64,000 nt of DNA from the NCBI RefSeq assembly GCF_001518015.1, contig NZ_LPUY01000128.1, positions 34,044 to 98,043 on the forward strand. The letters run 5' to 3'. This document shows positions 28,244 through 36,788 of the stretch, one piece after another. A model generated the notes under the pieces. It was not told where the DNA came from. It saw nothing but the letters and a program-made list of their open reading frames with translations, and did not search any database. Numbering within the stretch: position 1 is the first letter of the stretch; each line of letters starts with the position of its first letter. The position numbers were made by a program, and so were the translations under genes. This DNA comes from Tritonibacter horizontis. Lineage in GTDB: Bacteria > Pseudomonadota > Alphaproteobacteria > Rhodobacterales > Rhodobacteraceae.

Positions 28244-28319
28244 CTACTTCCCGCCAGCCATCGCTCGGTTCGGTTCTGATGCACCGCAATCGATAGTCTA
28301 ACGATATGGCAGGAGTTCA

Positions 28320-28520
28320 ATGGTTAAGAAGAAGACAGGCTGGCCCTTTCAAGAAGGCTTTATCAACGACGGAACGCAGGAAACCCATGTGTTTACCGAC
28401 TATCGCTGGGATGATGGAAGCGTGAGCCGCCGCCAATTTGTGGATCCTGATGGTTACGACCATACGCTTGTCATAGTGCGGCCATTATCACTCAAGCTGT
28501 CCGACAGCGAGGATCAGTAA
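28320..28520 (+). CDS. Small hypothetical protein (66 aa)
   Basis: The start MVKKKTGWPFQEG lies 76 bp after the XRE gene, with AGGAG about 7 bases upstream (in 'ggcaggagttcaatgg'). The sequence is rich in aromatic and charged residues ('THVFTDYRWDDGSVSRRQFVDPDGYDHTLVIV') and looks like a small soluble beta protein. Its tail overlaps the end of the convergent secreted-protein gene by a few bases. I do not recognise the family. Confidence 0.55.
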   Translation: MVKKKTGWPFQEGFINDGTQETHVFTDYRWDDGSVSRRQFVDPDGYDHTLVIVRPLSLKLSDSEDQ

Positions 28521-29092
28521 GAGAACCACTCCGAATGGCCCATGTTGCCCTCGTAGTCGCCGTACTCGACCATGATGCTGCGGGAATAGAAATGCCACAG
28601 GCCACCGCCGCTTGGGTAGGCGATCTCCTGGCCGCTTTCCGAGATGAATGTCGCGGGCCAGGGGGTGTGGGACCCGTAGACCCGCTGGATGTAGCGGCAA
28701 GTTCGGTTCTCGCGATCACAGGAGCGGATCGACCAATCCCACTGCCGCGGCTCGTCGCGCGGCTTATAGGACCGCCCCGTGAACCAGATCACATGGGTGC
28801 GGTTCAGCCATTCGTATTCCGGCAGGTTGGTGTCGAGCTCGTCCTCCCCGCCGGGCCCGCCGAGTTCGACCGGCACATGGGCGAAAGTGCAGACCCCGAA
28901 GGGTGGCAGGCTTGGCCAGGGCGTGATCCGACGAATCATGGTGCGATAGGCCCGTGCGCAGACCGCGCTCGGGGGAAACCCTCCCGCCATGCAGAGCATA
29001 ATGGCGCAGTCGATATCATAGGCCTGCGCCTTCTGCGGGGCTCCGAACACCGCCATCACTCCCATTGCAGCTGCCATCGCCTGTCGCTTCAT
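28514..29092 (-). CDS. Secreted hypothetical protein beside the virB operon
   Basis: A 192-residue protein starting MKRQAMAAAMGVMAVFGAPQKAQA, a clear Sec signal with a cut after 'KAQA'. The mature part has several cysteines ('YDIDCAIMLCMAGGFPPSAVC', 'RSCDRENRTCRY') that could form periplasmic disulfides. The upstream ATG at 29119 was rejected because it adds residues before the signal. It is divergent from the virB operon across about 130 bp. I recall similar proteins beside alphaproteobacterial conjugation loci, but no function can be given. Confidence 0.7.
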   Translation of the reverse strand: MKRQAMAAAMGVMAVFGAPQKAQAYDIDCAIMLCMAGGFPPSAVCARAYRTMIRRITPWPSLPPFGVCTFAHVPVELGGPGGEDELDTNLPEYEWLNRTHVIWFTGRSYKPRDEPRQWDWSIRSCDRENRTCRYIQRVYGSHTPWPATFISESGQEIAYPSGGGLWHFYSRSIMVEYGDYEGNMGHSEWFSY

Positions 29093-29125
29093 GTCGCTCT
29101 CCCGCAAAAGTTGCGGCAACTATCG

Positions 29126-29152
29126 TGCAATATGTATTTATCTGCAATATGT
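29126..29152. promoter_or_regulatory. Direct repeat in the promoter region of the virB operon
   Basis: TGCAATATGT occurs at 29126-29135 and again at 29143-29152, a 17-bp period, in the space between the secreted protein and the virB operon. TTGACT at 29157-29162 may be a -35 box. GCAATAT also occurs at 59661-59667 upstream of the mobC/relaxase genes, so a shared regulator is possible. Confidence 0.35.
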
Positions 29153-29224
29153 CGTATTGACTCCATATGACTTTATGGCCTTAGTGTCGTGAAGTAGAAG
29201 GGCTCTCGTGGGGAGAGTCCGAAC

Positions 29225-29539
29225 ATGCCGATAGCGCGCAACCAGATCCTGATCACCATCGATGGTGTCAAAGACTTGTCCGAAAAGGGCATCGCGTTCC
29301 GCTGCCGGTATGAACTCGTGGGGTTCACGGACGATGGCAAACCGCGCTACCAGTGCATCTACCTGCGCGAGGGTGAGCCGGAAGCCATTCTGGTCTCGAC
29401 CCGGATCACCCCGCACGGGCCAGAGCCGCGGTATTTCAACATATGGCCGGGGCTCTTCAAACATCATCTCGAGTTCGGTGACGGGCGCGATCTGCGCTTT
29501 GGTCCTGACTACAGCATCACCCTCGAGGAGCGCGGCTGA
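29225..29539 (+). CDS. Conserved hypothetical protein, first gene of the virB operon (104 aa)
   Basis: The sequence starts MPIARNQILITIDGVKDLSEKGIAFRCRYELVGFTDDGKPRYQC. The GGGGAGAG upstream is a good ribosome site. The protein is soluble, without signal or membrane segment, and looks mostly beta. It is directly followed by the transglycosylase gene in another frame and probably coupled to it. Function unknown; position suggests a role in conjugation or its control. Confidence 0.65.
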   Translation: MPIARNQILITIDGVKDLSEKGIAFRCRYELVGFTDDGKPRYQCIYLREGEPEAILVSTRITPHGPEPRYFNIWPGLFKHHLEFGDGRDLRFGPDYSITLEERG

Positions 29540-29543
29540 CGTC

Positions 29544-30176
29544 ATTGCCTTCGGCCGCGATGGGACGGCCCGGACCTCAGGCTGGACCTTCCATGGCGAG
29601 CGCCCCGTATGGGCGGGTCTGAGTGATAGCGCGGATGACGATGTTGTTCTGACCTCGTTGGACGCCACGCCGCCTTCCGGTCGCGGCGACATCCTTTCCC
29701 TAATCCGCGCCACCGCCGATCGTCATGCAGGCAATCGCGCCCTACGGCAGCTCGGTCTGGATTCGGTCGACTGGCGGGTTCTCTTCCGCGCCCTGGTCGA
29801 GGCCGAGAGCAGCTACAACCCGACCGCCGTCAGCCCCAAGGGCGCCTATGGCTTGGGGCAGCTTATGCCGGACACGGCCCGTGCGCTCGGGGTCGATCCG
29901 CGCGACCCGTCCCAGAACCTCGACGGCGCGGCGCGCTACCTGCTCGCGCAGCTCGCCACGTTCAAGGACATCGACCTGGCGCTGGCAGCCTATAATGCCG
30001 GTCCGCACCGCGTGATCGAGTATTCAGGCGTCCCACCCTTCTCCGAGACCCGCGACTACATCGCGCGCATCCACCGGATTCGGTCTCGGCTGGCAGGCAC
30101 GCCCGTTTCCGCTTCGGACATCCGCGTCGCAGACCGGGTTCCAGCCCGCGCGCCGGTCCTCATCGATCTTCAGTAA
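29544..30176 (+). CDS. virB1: Lytic transglycosylase, VirB1-like (start uncertain)
   Basis: The C-terminal 140 residues are a soluble lytic transglycosylase domain: catalytic Glu in 'LFRALVEAESSYNPTAVSPKGAYGLGQLMPDTARALG', then 'ALAAYNAGPHRVIEYSGVPPFSETRDYI'. VirB1 enzymes open peptidoglycan so that the secretion channel can pass. The start is a problem: no ATG or GTG lies in frame between the end of the upstream gene and the domain. I place it at an ATT (29544) 13 bases after GAGGAG; TTG at 29658 is the alternative, and a frame change from the upstream gene cannot be excluded. No signal peptide is visible, which is odd for a periplasmic enzyme. Confidence 0.75.
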   Translation: MAFGRDGTARTSGWTFHGERPVWAGLSDSADDDVVLTSLDATPPSGRGDILSLIRATADRHAGNRALRQLGLDSVDWRVLFRALVEAESSYNPTAVSPKGAYGLGQLMPDTARALGVDPRDPSQNLDGAARYLLAQLATFKDIDLALAAYNAGPHRVIEYSGVPPFSETRDYIARIHRIRSRLAGTPVSASDIRVADRVPARAPVLIDLQ

Positions 30177-30192
30177 AACAAGGGAACTTCGC

Positions 30193-30474
30193 ATGCTTCG
30201 ACATCGCCTCAGCCGCCTCTTGCCTGTCGCCACAACCTTGGCGGCTTTCGCAACACCCGTCCTCGCGCAGGACTTGTCGCCGATCCAGACCATGTTGGAA
30301 ACCGTCGAGGCCGCGCTGACCGGCCCGATCGGGATCGCGGTCGCCACGCTCGCGGTCATCGGCACCGGTTTCATGTGCATGATGGGACGGCTCAACTGGG
30401 GCTGGTTCGCCTCGGTCATCATCGGGATAGTGCTGATCTTCTCGGCCGGCACCATCGTCGACGGCTTCTCCTGA
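30193..30474 (+). CDS. virB2: TrbC/VirB2 family pilin
   Basis: A 93-residue major pilin. Residues 1-25 are a signal with cut after 'PVLAQ'; the mature part has two membrane segments ('GPIGIAVATLAVIGTGFMCMMG' and 'WGWFASVIIGIVLIFSAGTIVDGF') joined by a short charged loop. This is the classic VirB2 build, and the subunit polymerises into the conjugative pilus. It follows the transglycosylase by 16 bp. Confidence 0.9.
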   Translation: MLRHRLSRLLPVATTLAAFATPVLAQDLSPIQTMLETVEAALTGPIGIAVATLAVIGTGFMCMMGRLNWGWFASVIIGIVLIFSAGTIVDGFS

Positions 30475-30597
30475 GGTTGGCCGATGACTCTCTCGCAAAA
30501 TCGCATCCTCCGGTCCTCCCGACCGCGTTTGCTCGGCAAACGCTGCCTCGAGACGACCTACGGATTCTTCATTTCTGCTGAGCGGGAGAGCATCTAG

Positions 30598-30876
30598 TTG
30601 GCAGAACGATCCCCCCTCTTTCTGGGCCTCGCCCGTCCGCCCAAGTATCTGGGCTTGCCCGTCGGATACCTTGTGGTGCTGGCGACCGGGGTCGTTCTGC
30701 CGTTCATCTGGACCAAGTCGATGGTGTTTTTCCTGATTGGGCTCGTCACCTATCCGATCCTCTGGTTCGTTGCCGACCGCGAGCCGCATTTCTTCGAAGT
30801 GCTGCGCGTCTCCTATGGATCGGTGCGCCCCACGAAGAACCGGGCCTTGCATGGAGGCGACAGCTTTGGCGCTTGA
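30598..30876 (+). CDS. virB3: VirB3 family protein
   Basis: A 92-residue inner-membrane protein starting with TTG (LAERSPLFLGLARPPKYLG), preceded by GGGAGAG. Two hydrophobic segments ('LPVGYLVVLATGVVLPFIW' and 'SMVFFLIGLVTYPILWFVA') are followed by a cytoplasmic tail. VirB3 works with VirB4 in pilus assembly, and its 3' end overlaps virB4 by 26 bp. A stretch of about 120 bp before it (30475-30597) holds no gene. Confidence 0.88.
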   Translation: MAERSPLFLGLARPPKYLGLPVGYLVVLATGVVLPFIWTKSMVFFLIGLVTYPILWFVADREPHFFEVLRVSYGSVRPTKNRALHGGDSFGA

Positions 30877-33244
30877 TGCAGGCACTCTTTCCACTCACGG
30901 AACAGCGCTGCATCAAGCGGGCGGCAGGGAGTTCGCGCGGGAGAGCTACCTCGCGGAGCATCTGCCGTATTTCGCGCTCGCGGATGACGATGTCATGGTC
31001 CTGCGCGAAGGCGATCTCTTGGCGACCCTGCGCCTCGACGGGCTGAACCCGATGACTACGGAAGATGCCCGGCTCGATGCGCTCAAACGCGCGGTCGCCG
31101 CCATCGTCGCCCAGACCGGCAATGCCTTTGGCTTCTACATCCACCGGATCTCCGTGCCGCAAGATCTCGGGATGCGTACAATCGAGGGCGGCAGCTTCGC
31201 TGCCGCGATCGATGCCCGCTGGCAGGCCCATGTCAAAGACCTCCGCCCGGCCAAGCGTCAGCTCTATCTCAGCGTCATCCGGCGGCCCGACATCTCGGCC
31301 CGCATTCCGCTCTTGCGCGCGTTGGCCCGCAAGGCCTGGGTCAAGGACCGCGCGACGCGCATGCAGGAGCTGAACGAGGTCATGGGCTTCTTCGAGGTGG
31401 CCCTCGCTTCCGCCAACCCGGTCAGGCTCACCAAGGCGGGCGGCGAATGGCTGGGCTATCTCAATACGCTGAACACTGGGGCATTCTCCCCCATCGCCTT
31501 CGGGCAAAGCGCCCTGCCCCTCTCGCACACCCTGAGCAATTGCCGCGCCACCTTTGACGGCGACGTCGTCACCCTGACCGACGCCGTGACCAGTCAAGTC
31601 AAATACGGCGCGCTCTTTTCGATGAAGACCTATCCCGCACTCACGGATGTCACGCTTCTCGATGCGCTCGACCTGCCCCTCGACATCGTGCTGACGAATT
31701 CCTTCAGCCCGATCCCGAACAACATCATGGCCGAGCGCATCCAGCGCATCATCCGCCAGATGCACGCCTCAGACGATGCCGCCGTTTCCTTGCGCGAGCA
31801 ACTGGGCCAGGCCGCCGATGACCAGGAAGCAGGGCGCATCGCCTTCGGCGATCATCACCTGTCGATCGCCGTCTATGCGCCCGACCGGGATATGCTCGAA
31901 CGCGCCGCGGCCCAGATCAAGCGCGTTGGGCAGGAGATCATGTCGGTCATCGTGCGAGAGAACATGGCGCTGAAGGCCACGTATTTCGCGCAAAGCCCCG
32001 GCAACTTCGGCTACCGGGCGCGCAAAACTCCGATCTCCTCGATCAATTTCGCCGATTTCGCGGCCCTTCACGGCAGCGTCGAGGGACGTGACCCCGACCA
32101 GTCTCCCTGGGGTCAGACCATCTCGGTCCTGCCCACGGTCGGCACCGCGAGCTATCGCTTCAATTTTCACGAGGCGGGTAACCCGGGCAAGGAACCCACC
32201 GTTGGCCATACGCTCGTGCTGGGACGCACCGGCACCGGCAAGACGCTCACCACCGCCTTCCTCGCGGCGCAGGCGCAGCGCGTCGGCGCGCGACTTTTCT
32301 TCTTCGACAAGGACCGCGGGCTTGAGATGGCCGTACGAGCCCTTGGCGGGCGCTATAATGAAATCCGTGCCGGGGTGCCTTCGGGCTTGAATCCTCTTGA
32401 TACCGAGATCGATGAACGTGGACGCGCCTGGCTCTCAGATTGGCTTGCGACACTTCTCACACGGAACGGAACCCTGACGGGCGAGCAATCCCGCCACATC
32501 CAGAGCGCGGTCGCGCAAAATGCCCATGCCGAGGGCTCGCTCAGACGCTTCGCGAGTTTCGAGACCCTGTTTCAGTCGCTCGATGACGATGGCGAGCTGC
32601 AGTCCCGCGTCGCCGAATGGGCCCCGGGCGGGCGCTATGGCTGGGTCTTCGATGAGCCGGAACAGGGAGCCGGGCTTGAACTGGCCTCGGACATCATCGG
32701 CTTCGACATGACCGAGATTCTCGACATGACCACCGAGCGCATGGCGGTGCTCTCCTACATCTTCCGTCAGATCGAACGCGTGGTCGAGGATCGCCGCCCC
32801 ACGATCATCGTGCTCGACGAGGCCTGGAAGCTGCTTGACGATCCATACTTCGGGGCGCGGCTGGAAAACTGGCTGGTGACGCTCCGCAAGATGAACTGCG
32901 TCGTGATCATGATGACGCAATATCCGAGCCAGCTGCGTGACAGCCGCGTCGGCAAAACCATCGTCGAAACGGTGCCGACCCAGATCCTTTTCCCGAACGA
33001 CCGTGCCACCATCTCCGATTACGACTTTCTGCGCGTGAACGCCAAGGAGGCTGCCCTCCTCGTGCAGCCCACCATTGGCCAGCGCATCGCGCTCGTTCGC
33101 TCGGCGGGTGACAGCGTCTTCGTCGACGCCGACCTCTCCGCCTTGGGCAACCTCCTTCCCATCCTTGGCGGCGGCGCCACGGGCGAGGCGCGTGTGCCTG
33201 CCGATTGGCGCGCCAATCCCGATTTCTGGAGACATGTGATATGA
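30851..33244 (+). CDS. virB4: VirB4 family type IV secretion ATPase
   Basis: A 797-residue ATPase starting MEATALALDAGTLSTHG; the frame opens earlier but those residues shadow virB3. Walker A is 'LGRTGTGKTLTTAFLA' (around residue 460), Walker B 'TIIVLDEAWKLLDD' (around 655), followed by 'TLRKMNCVVIMMTQYPSQLRDS'. The N-terminal half is the CagE/TrbE/VirB part that contacts VirB3 and the membrane. VirB4 powers pilus assembly and substrate transfer and is the marker gene of conjugative systems. It overlaps both neighbours, which shows tight coupling. Confidence 0.94.
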   Translation: MEATALALDAGTLSTHGTALHQAGGREFARESYLAEHLPYFALADDDVMVLREGDLLATLRLDGLNPMTTEDARLDALKRAVAAIVAQTGNAFGFYIHRISVPQDLGMRTIEGGSFAAAIDARWQAHVKDLRPAKRQLYLSVIRRPDISARIPLLRALARKAWVKDRATRMQELNEVMGFFEVALASANPVRLTKAGGEWLGYLNTLNTGAFSPIAFGQSALPLSHTLSNCRATFDGDVVTLTDAVTSQVKYGALFSMKTYPALTDVTLLDALDLPLDIVLTNSFSPIPNNIMAERIQRIIRQMHASDDAAVSLREQLGQAADDQEAGRIAFGDHHLSIAVYAPDRDMLERAAAQIKRVGQEIMSVIVRENMALKATYFAQSPGNFGYRARKTPISSINFADFAALHGSVEGRDPDQSPWGQTISVLPTVGTASYRFNFHEAGNPGKEPTVGHTLVLGRTGTGKTLTTAFLAAQAQRVGARLFFFDKDRGLEMAVRALGGRYNEIRAGVPSGLNPLDTEIDERGRAWLSDWLATLLTRNGTLTGEQSRHIQSAVAQNAHAEGSLRRFASFETLFQSLDDDGELQSRVAEWAPGGRYGWVFDEPEQGAGLELASDIIGFDMTEILDMTTERMAVLSYIFRQIERVVEDRRPTIIVLDEAWKLLDDPYFGARLENWLVTLRKMNCVVIMMTQYPSQLRDSRVGKTIVETVPTQILFPNDRATISDYDFLRVNAKEAALLVQPTIGQRIALVRSAGDSVFVDADLSALGNLLPILGGGATGEARVPADWRANPDFWRHVI

Positions 33245-33450
33245 GTTCAAAACCCCTCCTGGCGCTTTGCGCCGCCGCTAGCCTTCTGGCCGCTTGCGAG
33301 AAATACACCGAGAAAACCTCGCCCTGCTTCGGACGCAATGGCGAGCCGCAGGTGACGCGCTCGACCGTCTCGTTCTCGACCATGGGCGCACCGGTTCAGC
33401 AGGCAGCCAAGCACGACTGCAGCTTCGAGCCCCTGCCGCGTCAGGAATGA
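33241..33450 (+). CDS. Small lipoprotein in the VirB7 position
   Basis: The 69-residue protein MSSKPLLALCAAASLLAACEKY has a lipobox 'LLAAC', so Cys19 would be lipidated. The mature part carries two further cysteines ('SPCFGRN', 'KHDCSFEP'). VirB7 is a small lipoprotein that anchors VirB9 to the outer membrane, often through a disulfide. Start overlaps the virB4 stop and the stop overlaps the next start. A VirB7-like role is inferred from size, lipobox and place. Confidence 0.75.
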   Translation: MSSKPLLALCAAASLLAACEKYTEKTSPCFGRNGEPQVTRSTVSFSTMGAPVQQAAKHDCSFEPLPRQE

Positions 33451-34559
33451 GCCGCGCGGCGATCATATCCGCCGGGTTCTGCCTCGGCCTCGGCGCGCTG
33501 CCCGCTCTCGCCCAAGGCGTGCCGACGCAGGACAGTTCCGCGATCGGCCGCGCCATCGCCCGGGTGACGGCGCTCGCAGAGGATCTGGGCGTCCAGCAGG
33601 ACAAGGATCGGACGGAGTCCACTCTGGCGGACGTGCAAGCCGACCAGCTGCGCGTCCTCGATGAGATGACCGCGGCGATCACCGGGCCCGGCTTCGATAT
33701 CCGCGCGCTCGAGGGCAATGCGGATTTCGGGGTGGCGGCGGTCTATCCCAATACCGACCCAAACCCGATGAACAGCCGCCTTTTCGGCGAAGGCCGAGAG
33801 ACGGTCGAGATGATGATCGTCGAAGTCGCGAGCGAATATGCGGGCGCGCCAGGCGTCGCCCGTGCCGGTCTCTCACCCACCCAATGGCGCTGCCTCTTCC
33901 AGGCCCTGATCAAGCAGGAGAGCCGCTTCAACGTCGCCGCTCAAAGCCCGGTCGGGGCATACGGCCTGACCCAGCTCATGCCCGGCACCGCCTCCGACCT
34001 TGGCGTCGACCGTTATGACGTGAAGGACAACCTGCGGGGCGGCGCGCGTTACATCACGACCCAGCTCAACCGTTTCGGCAACATCCCCCATGCGCTTGCG
34101 GCCTATAACGCAGGCCCCGGCCGGGTCATCGAATACGGCGGCGTGCCGCCCTTCACCGAAACGCAAGGCTACGTGCGCAACATCTCGAAGTTCTACAACG
34201 AATATCTGGCCGTGGTGGGGGGCGCCGACGCACTTGGCACGCTCTCGCCCTCGGATTTTGCCCTCGCCGAATATGCCAGCATCTCCGAGGCGGGCGTCTA
34301 TTACGCCGCAGACAGTTCCGCCACGACCGAACAGGTCATCAACCGCCTCCGCGCGATCATCCTGCAGATCGATGCCCAACCCAATGCCAAGGCGGCCTGG
34401 GAGCTCAACACCTACGCCAAGGCCGAGATCGGCCGCATCCTCAACCTCCGCGTCAGACTGATGGCGGCAAACCAGCAGCGCGAGGCGGCCTATGCGCAGC
34501 ACCTCACCGCCGACCGGCTGGCCGAGCGCGACTTCATGCAGATGGGAGTTCCCGAATGA
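33447..34559 (+). CDS. VirB5-like protein with a nested lytic transglycosylase domain
   Basis: A 370-residue protein with a signal peptide (MSRAAIISAGFCLGLGALP, cut after 'ALA'). The mature start 'QGVPTQDSSAIGRAIARVTALAEDLGVQ' resembles that of the VirB5 gene right after it ('QGVPTFDGSQLGQLVAQLEHMAEDLNVQ'), and the last 70 residues also align with the VirB5 end ('LKAAVDLNTRVTAELG' there, 'AKAAWELNTYAKAEIG' here). Between them, about residues 150-255, lies a lytic transglycosylase domain with catalytic Glu in 'LFQALIKQESRFNVAAQSPVGAYGLTQLMPGTA', close to the one in the VirB1-like gene. It therefore looks like a VirB5 scaffold carrying an inserted muramidase domain. It overlaps the genes on both sides by 4 bp. 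Confidence 0.82.
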   Translation: MSRAAIISAGFCLGLGALPALAQGVPTQDSSAIGRAIARVTALAEDLGVQQDKDRTESTLADVQADQLRVLDEMTAAITGPGFDIRALEGNADFGVAAVYPNTDPNPMNSRLFGEGRETVEMMIVEVASEYAGAPGVARAGLSPTQWRCLFQALIKQESRFNVAAQSPVGAYGLTQLMPGTASDLGVDRYDVKDNLRGGARYITTQLNRFGNIPHALAAYNAGPGRVIEYGGVPPFTETQGYVRNISKFYNEYLAVVGGADALGTLSPSDFALAEYASISEAGVYYAADSSATTEQVINRLRAIILQIDAQPNAKAAWELNTYAKAEIGRILNLRVRLMAANQQREAAYAQHLTADRLAERDFMQMGVPE

Positions 34560-35323
34560 GACAGCTTCTCCTGACCGCCGCGGCGGTCGCCACACTCGGG
34601 TTTGCCTCGCCCGCCTCGGCCCAAGGCGTTCCGACTTTCGATGGCTCGCAACTTGGCCAACTCGTCGCCCAGCTCGAGCACATGGCCGAGGACCTGAACG
34701 TCCAAATGCAGCAGCTCGCCACCATGCGGCTGGAACTGGAAACCCAGCTGTCGCAGCTTACCAACCTCGAGGCGCAACTGACCTCGCTCATTGAGGGCAG
34801 CGGGCTTGGTGAGCTTTTTGCCACGGTCGAGGAGTTTCGCGCCCTTCGCGGCAAGCTCGTCGCCCCGCTCAACACCGCGCAGTCTTTGGCCAGTGGCGAT
34901 TTTCTGAGCGGCTTCAATCCCGGCGCCGAGCTTTCGGCCTCGGTCGAGCGCGTGCTTTCGGGCAGTGGGTTTACTTCGGAGCGCCTGAGCACGCTCTCGG
35001 ACTCCGATCAGCCCGCAGACAACCGCATCGCCACCTCGGCCGGGGCCAGTGCCATGCTCTCCGTCGCGGCACAGGAAAGCCACGAAGAAGCGGGCCAAAG
35101 CCTTGAGCGGCTCGAGACCATGGTCGGGCTCATCGACGATCAGAACGGGCTGAAGGCTGCCGTCGATCTCAACACCCGCGTCACCGCCGAGCTTGGCATC
35201 ATCCTGACCCAGATCTGGCGGCTGGAGGCGGCACAAGGCGTCAGTGCCGGCCAGCTTGGCGTTGTCGATGCCGCGACCCTCGCGGACGAGCGCAAGTTCC
35301 GCTCGATGGCGGTGGATCCATGA
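34556..35323 (+). CDS. virB5: VirB5-type minor pilus protein
   Basis: A 255-residue protein with a Sec signal (MRQLLLTAAAVATLGFASPASA). The mature chain is mostly helical and Gln/Leu-rich ('QLVAQLEHMAEDLNVQMQQLATMRLELETQLSQLTNLEAQ'), ending in a second helical part ('LERLETMVGLIDDQNGLKAAVDLNTRVTAELGIILTQ'). VirB5/TrbJ proteins sit at the pilus tip and help contact the recipient. The start overlaps the previous stop by 4 bp. Its tandem paralogue with an inserted enzyme domain lies directly upstream. Confidence 0.82.
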   Translation: MRQLLLTAAAVATLGFASPASAQGVPTFDGSQLGQLVAQLEHMAEDLNVQMQQLATMRLELETQLSQLTNLEAQLTSLIEGSGLGELFATVEEFRALRGKLVAPLNTAQSLASGDFLSGFNPGAELSASVERVLSGSGFTSERLSTLSDSDQPADNRIATSAGASAMLSVAAQESHEEAGQSLERLETMVGLIDDQNGLKAAVDLNTRVTAELGIILTQIWRLEAAQGVSAGQLGVVDAATLADERKFRSMAVDP

Positions 35324-35757
35324 GGCAAGCCATGATCCACAGCTTGGCTCCAATTAGGGCGCTTGGTCTCGCGGTGATGGTCCTGGCATCCCTGCCCTGT
35401 GCCGTGCGGGCCCAGACCCCGACCACGGACCCGTCCGGCGACACACCCTTTGGCTCAATGGCCATCGCGCGGGATGAGGCCGACGCCTGCCGAGTCCCAA
35501 AACCGCCCACCGATCTGGCCGAAACCGCCTATCTGCGCAATGGCTACCGCGCGATCCTGCGCATTCTGATTGCCGAAGAGGCCCTCGCCACGGAAACCTG
35601 CACCTGCCTGCTGGACCAGTTCACCTGGGATCAGGCGCTTGCCGCCCTGCCCCGGTTCCAGACCTCGGACAACCCGCGCCTGCCCTTCAACGTGCTCGAG
35701 CTCTACGCCAAGGCCGACGCGCTTGAGGCGCAAGTTGTGGAGGCCTGTGCGGAATAG
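35320..35757 (+). CDS. Secreted hypothetical protein of the virB operon (145 aa)
   Basis: A signal peptide covers about residues 1-31 ('IRALGLAVMVLASLPCAVRAQ'). The mature part has four cysteines ('EADACRVPKPP', 'ATETCTCLLDQFTWDQALAALP', 'VVEACAE') that could pair in the periplasm. It overlaps virB5 by 4 bp and abuts virB6. No family recognised; its fixed place within the operon suggests a part in the secretion machine. Confidence 0.7.
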   Translation: MRQAMIHSLAPIRALGLAVMVLASLPCAVRAQTPTTDPSGDTPFGSMAIARDEADACRVPKPPTDLAETAYLRNGYRAILRILIAEEALATETCTCLLDQFTWDQALAALPRFQTSDNPRLPFNVLELYAKADALEAQVVEACAE

Positions 35758-36771
35758 ATGGGGATCATTCGCGATATCCTGAGCCAGGTCGACGCCGCGG
35801 TGAACACCGTGGCGCAGGACGGCTTTGTCTCCTCGGCAGCCTCGGTCGGCAATGTCATCTCGGCGGGCGCGACGCTCCTCGTCGTGCTTCTCGGGATCAA
35901 CGCGGTGATGCAACTCCGCCCCCTGCCCTTCGGCACTGGCTTTGCCTTCGGCATGAAGATCGCGCTCGTCGGGATCTTCGCGCAGAGCTGGGACAATTTC
36001 AGCGTCATCTATGGCATCGTCACCCAGGTCCCCGACTCTATCGGCGCCTCCATCTTGGCCCTCACCGGTTCGGGCGACGAAGCTGGCGTCTATGAAAGCC
36101 TCGACAACATGGTCGCCCGCATCACCGCCTATGGCGACACGATCGGGGATCGCGCGGGCTGGGTCTTCGGCGCGGTTCTGGGTGCCATCTTCTTCGTCCT
36201 TTCCGCCGTTTTCGCGGCCGTCACCGCAGGGATCATCGCCTTCGCCCGCATTGTCTTCGCGCTGATGATCGTGATCGCCCCCTTCATGATCGTGACCTCG
36301 CTCTTCAAACCGACCCAGTCCCTCTTCGAGGCCTGGACCCGCGCCACCATCGGCTATGCGCTCATGCCCGTCGCCGCTGCCGGGGCTGCGGGCATCATCG
36401 TGGCCATCGCCGAGGCCATTGGGGATGCTTCCGCCGATCCGGGCGATGTCGAGACCGTCAGCCTCATCCTGCCCTTCCTCGTGATCCTGATCCTCAGCGC
36501 CGGGATCATGGCTTCGGTGCCCTACATCGCCTCCAACCTTACCGGCGTGGTGGGCATTGCCTCGAATGCCGTGGGTCTGACCGGCCTCGCACGTCAGGGC
36601 TTCGTGAACACGCGCCAGTATGGCACCGGCGCGACCTCCCGCCTCGTCACCGGCAAGTCCCCGCACGAGCTGAATCAGATGGCCAATGCGGGCGTGGTCA
36701 AAACCGGCGAGATGATCCGGCAAAACCCGGGCGCGCTTCTCTCTGCCGCCAAGGCCTTCCGCAAACCCTGA
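35758..36771 (+). CDS. virB6: VirB6/TrbL family membrane channel protein
   Basis: A 337-residue inner-membrane protein starting MGIIRDILSQVDAAVNTVAQDG immediately after the previous stop. At least six hydrophobic segments are visible, among them 'VISAGATLLVVLLGINAVMQ', 'VFGAVLGAIFFVLSAVFAAVTAGIIAFARIVFALMIVIAPFMIV' and 'VSLILPFLVILILSAGIMA', with a polar C-terminal tail. The conserved core 'FARIVFALMIVIAPFMIVTSLFKPTQSLFEAW' is typical. VirB6 forms part of the inner-membrane pore for DNA transfer. Confidence 0.88.
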   Translation: MGIIRDILSQVDAAVNTVAQDGFVSSAASVGNVISAGATLLVVLLGINAVMQLRPLPFGTGFAFGMKIALVGIFAQSWDNFSVIYGIVTQVPDSIGASILALTGSGDEAGVYESLDNMVARITAYGDTIGDRAGWVFGAVLGAIFFVLSAVFAAVTAGIIAFARIVFALMIVIAPFMIVTSLFKPTQSLFEAWTRATIGYALMPVAAAGAAGIIVAIAEAIGDASADPGDVETVSLILPFLVILILSAGIMASVPYIASNLTGVVGIASNAVGLTGLARQGFVNTRQYGTGATSRLVTGKSPHELNQMANAGVVKTGEMIRQNPGALLSAAKAFRKP

Positions 36772-36788
36772 TGTGAAAGACGACGACT

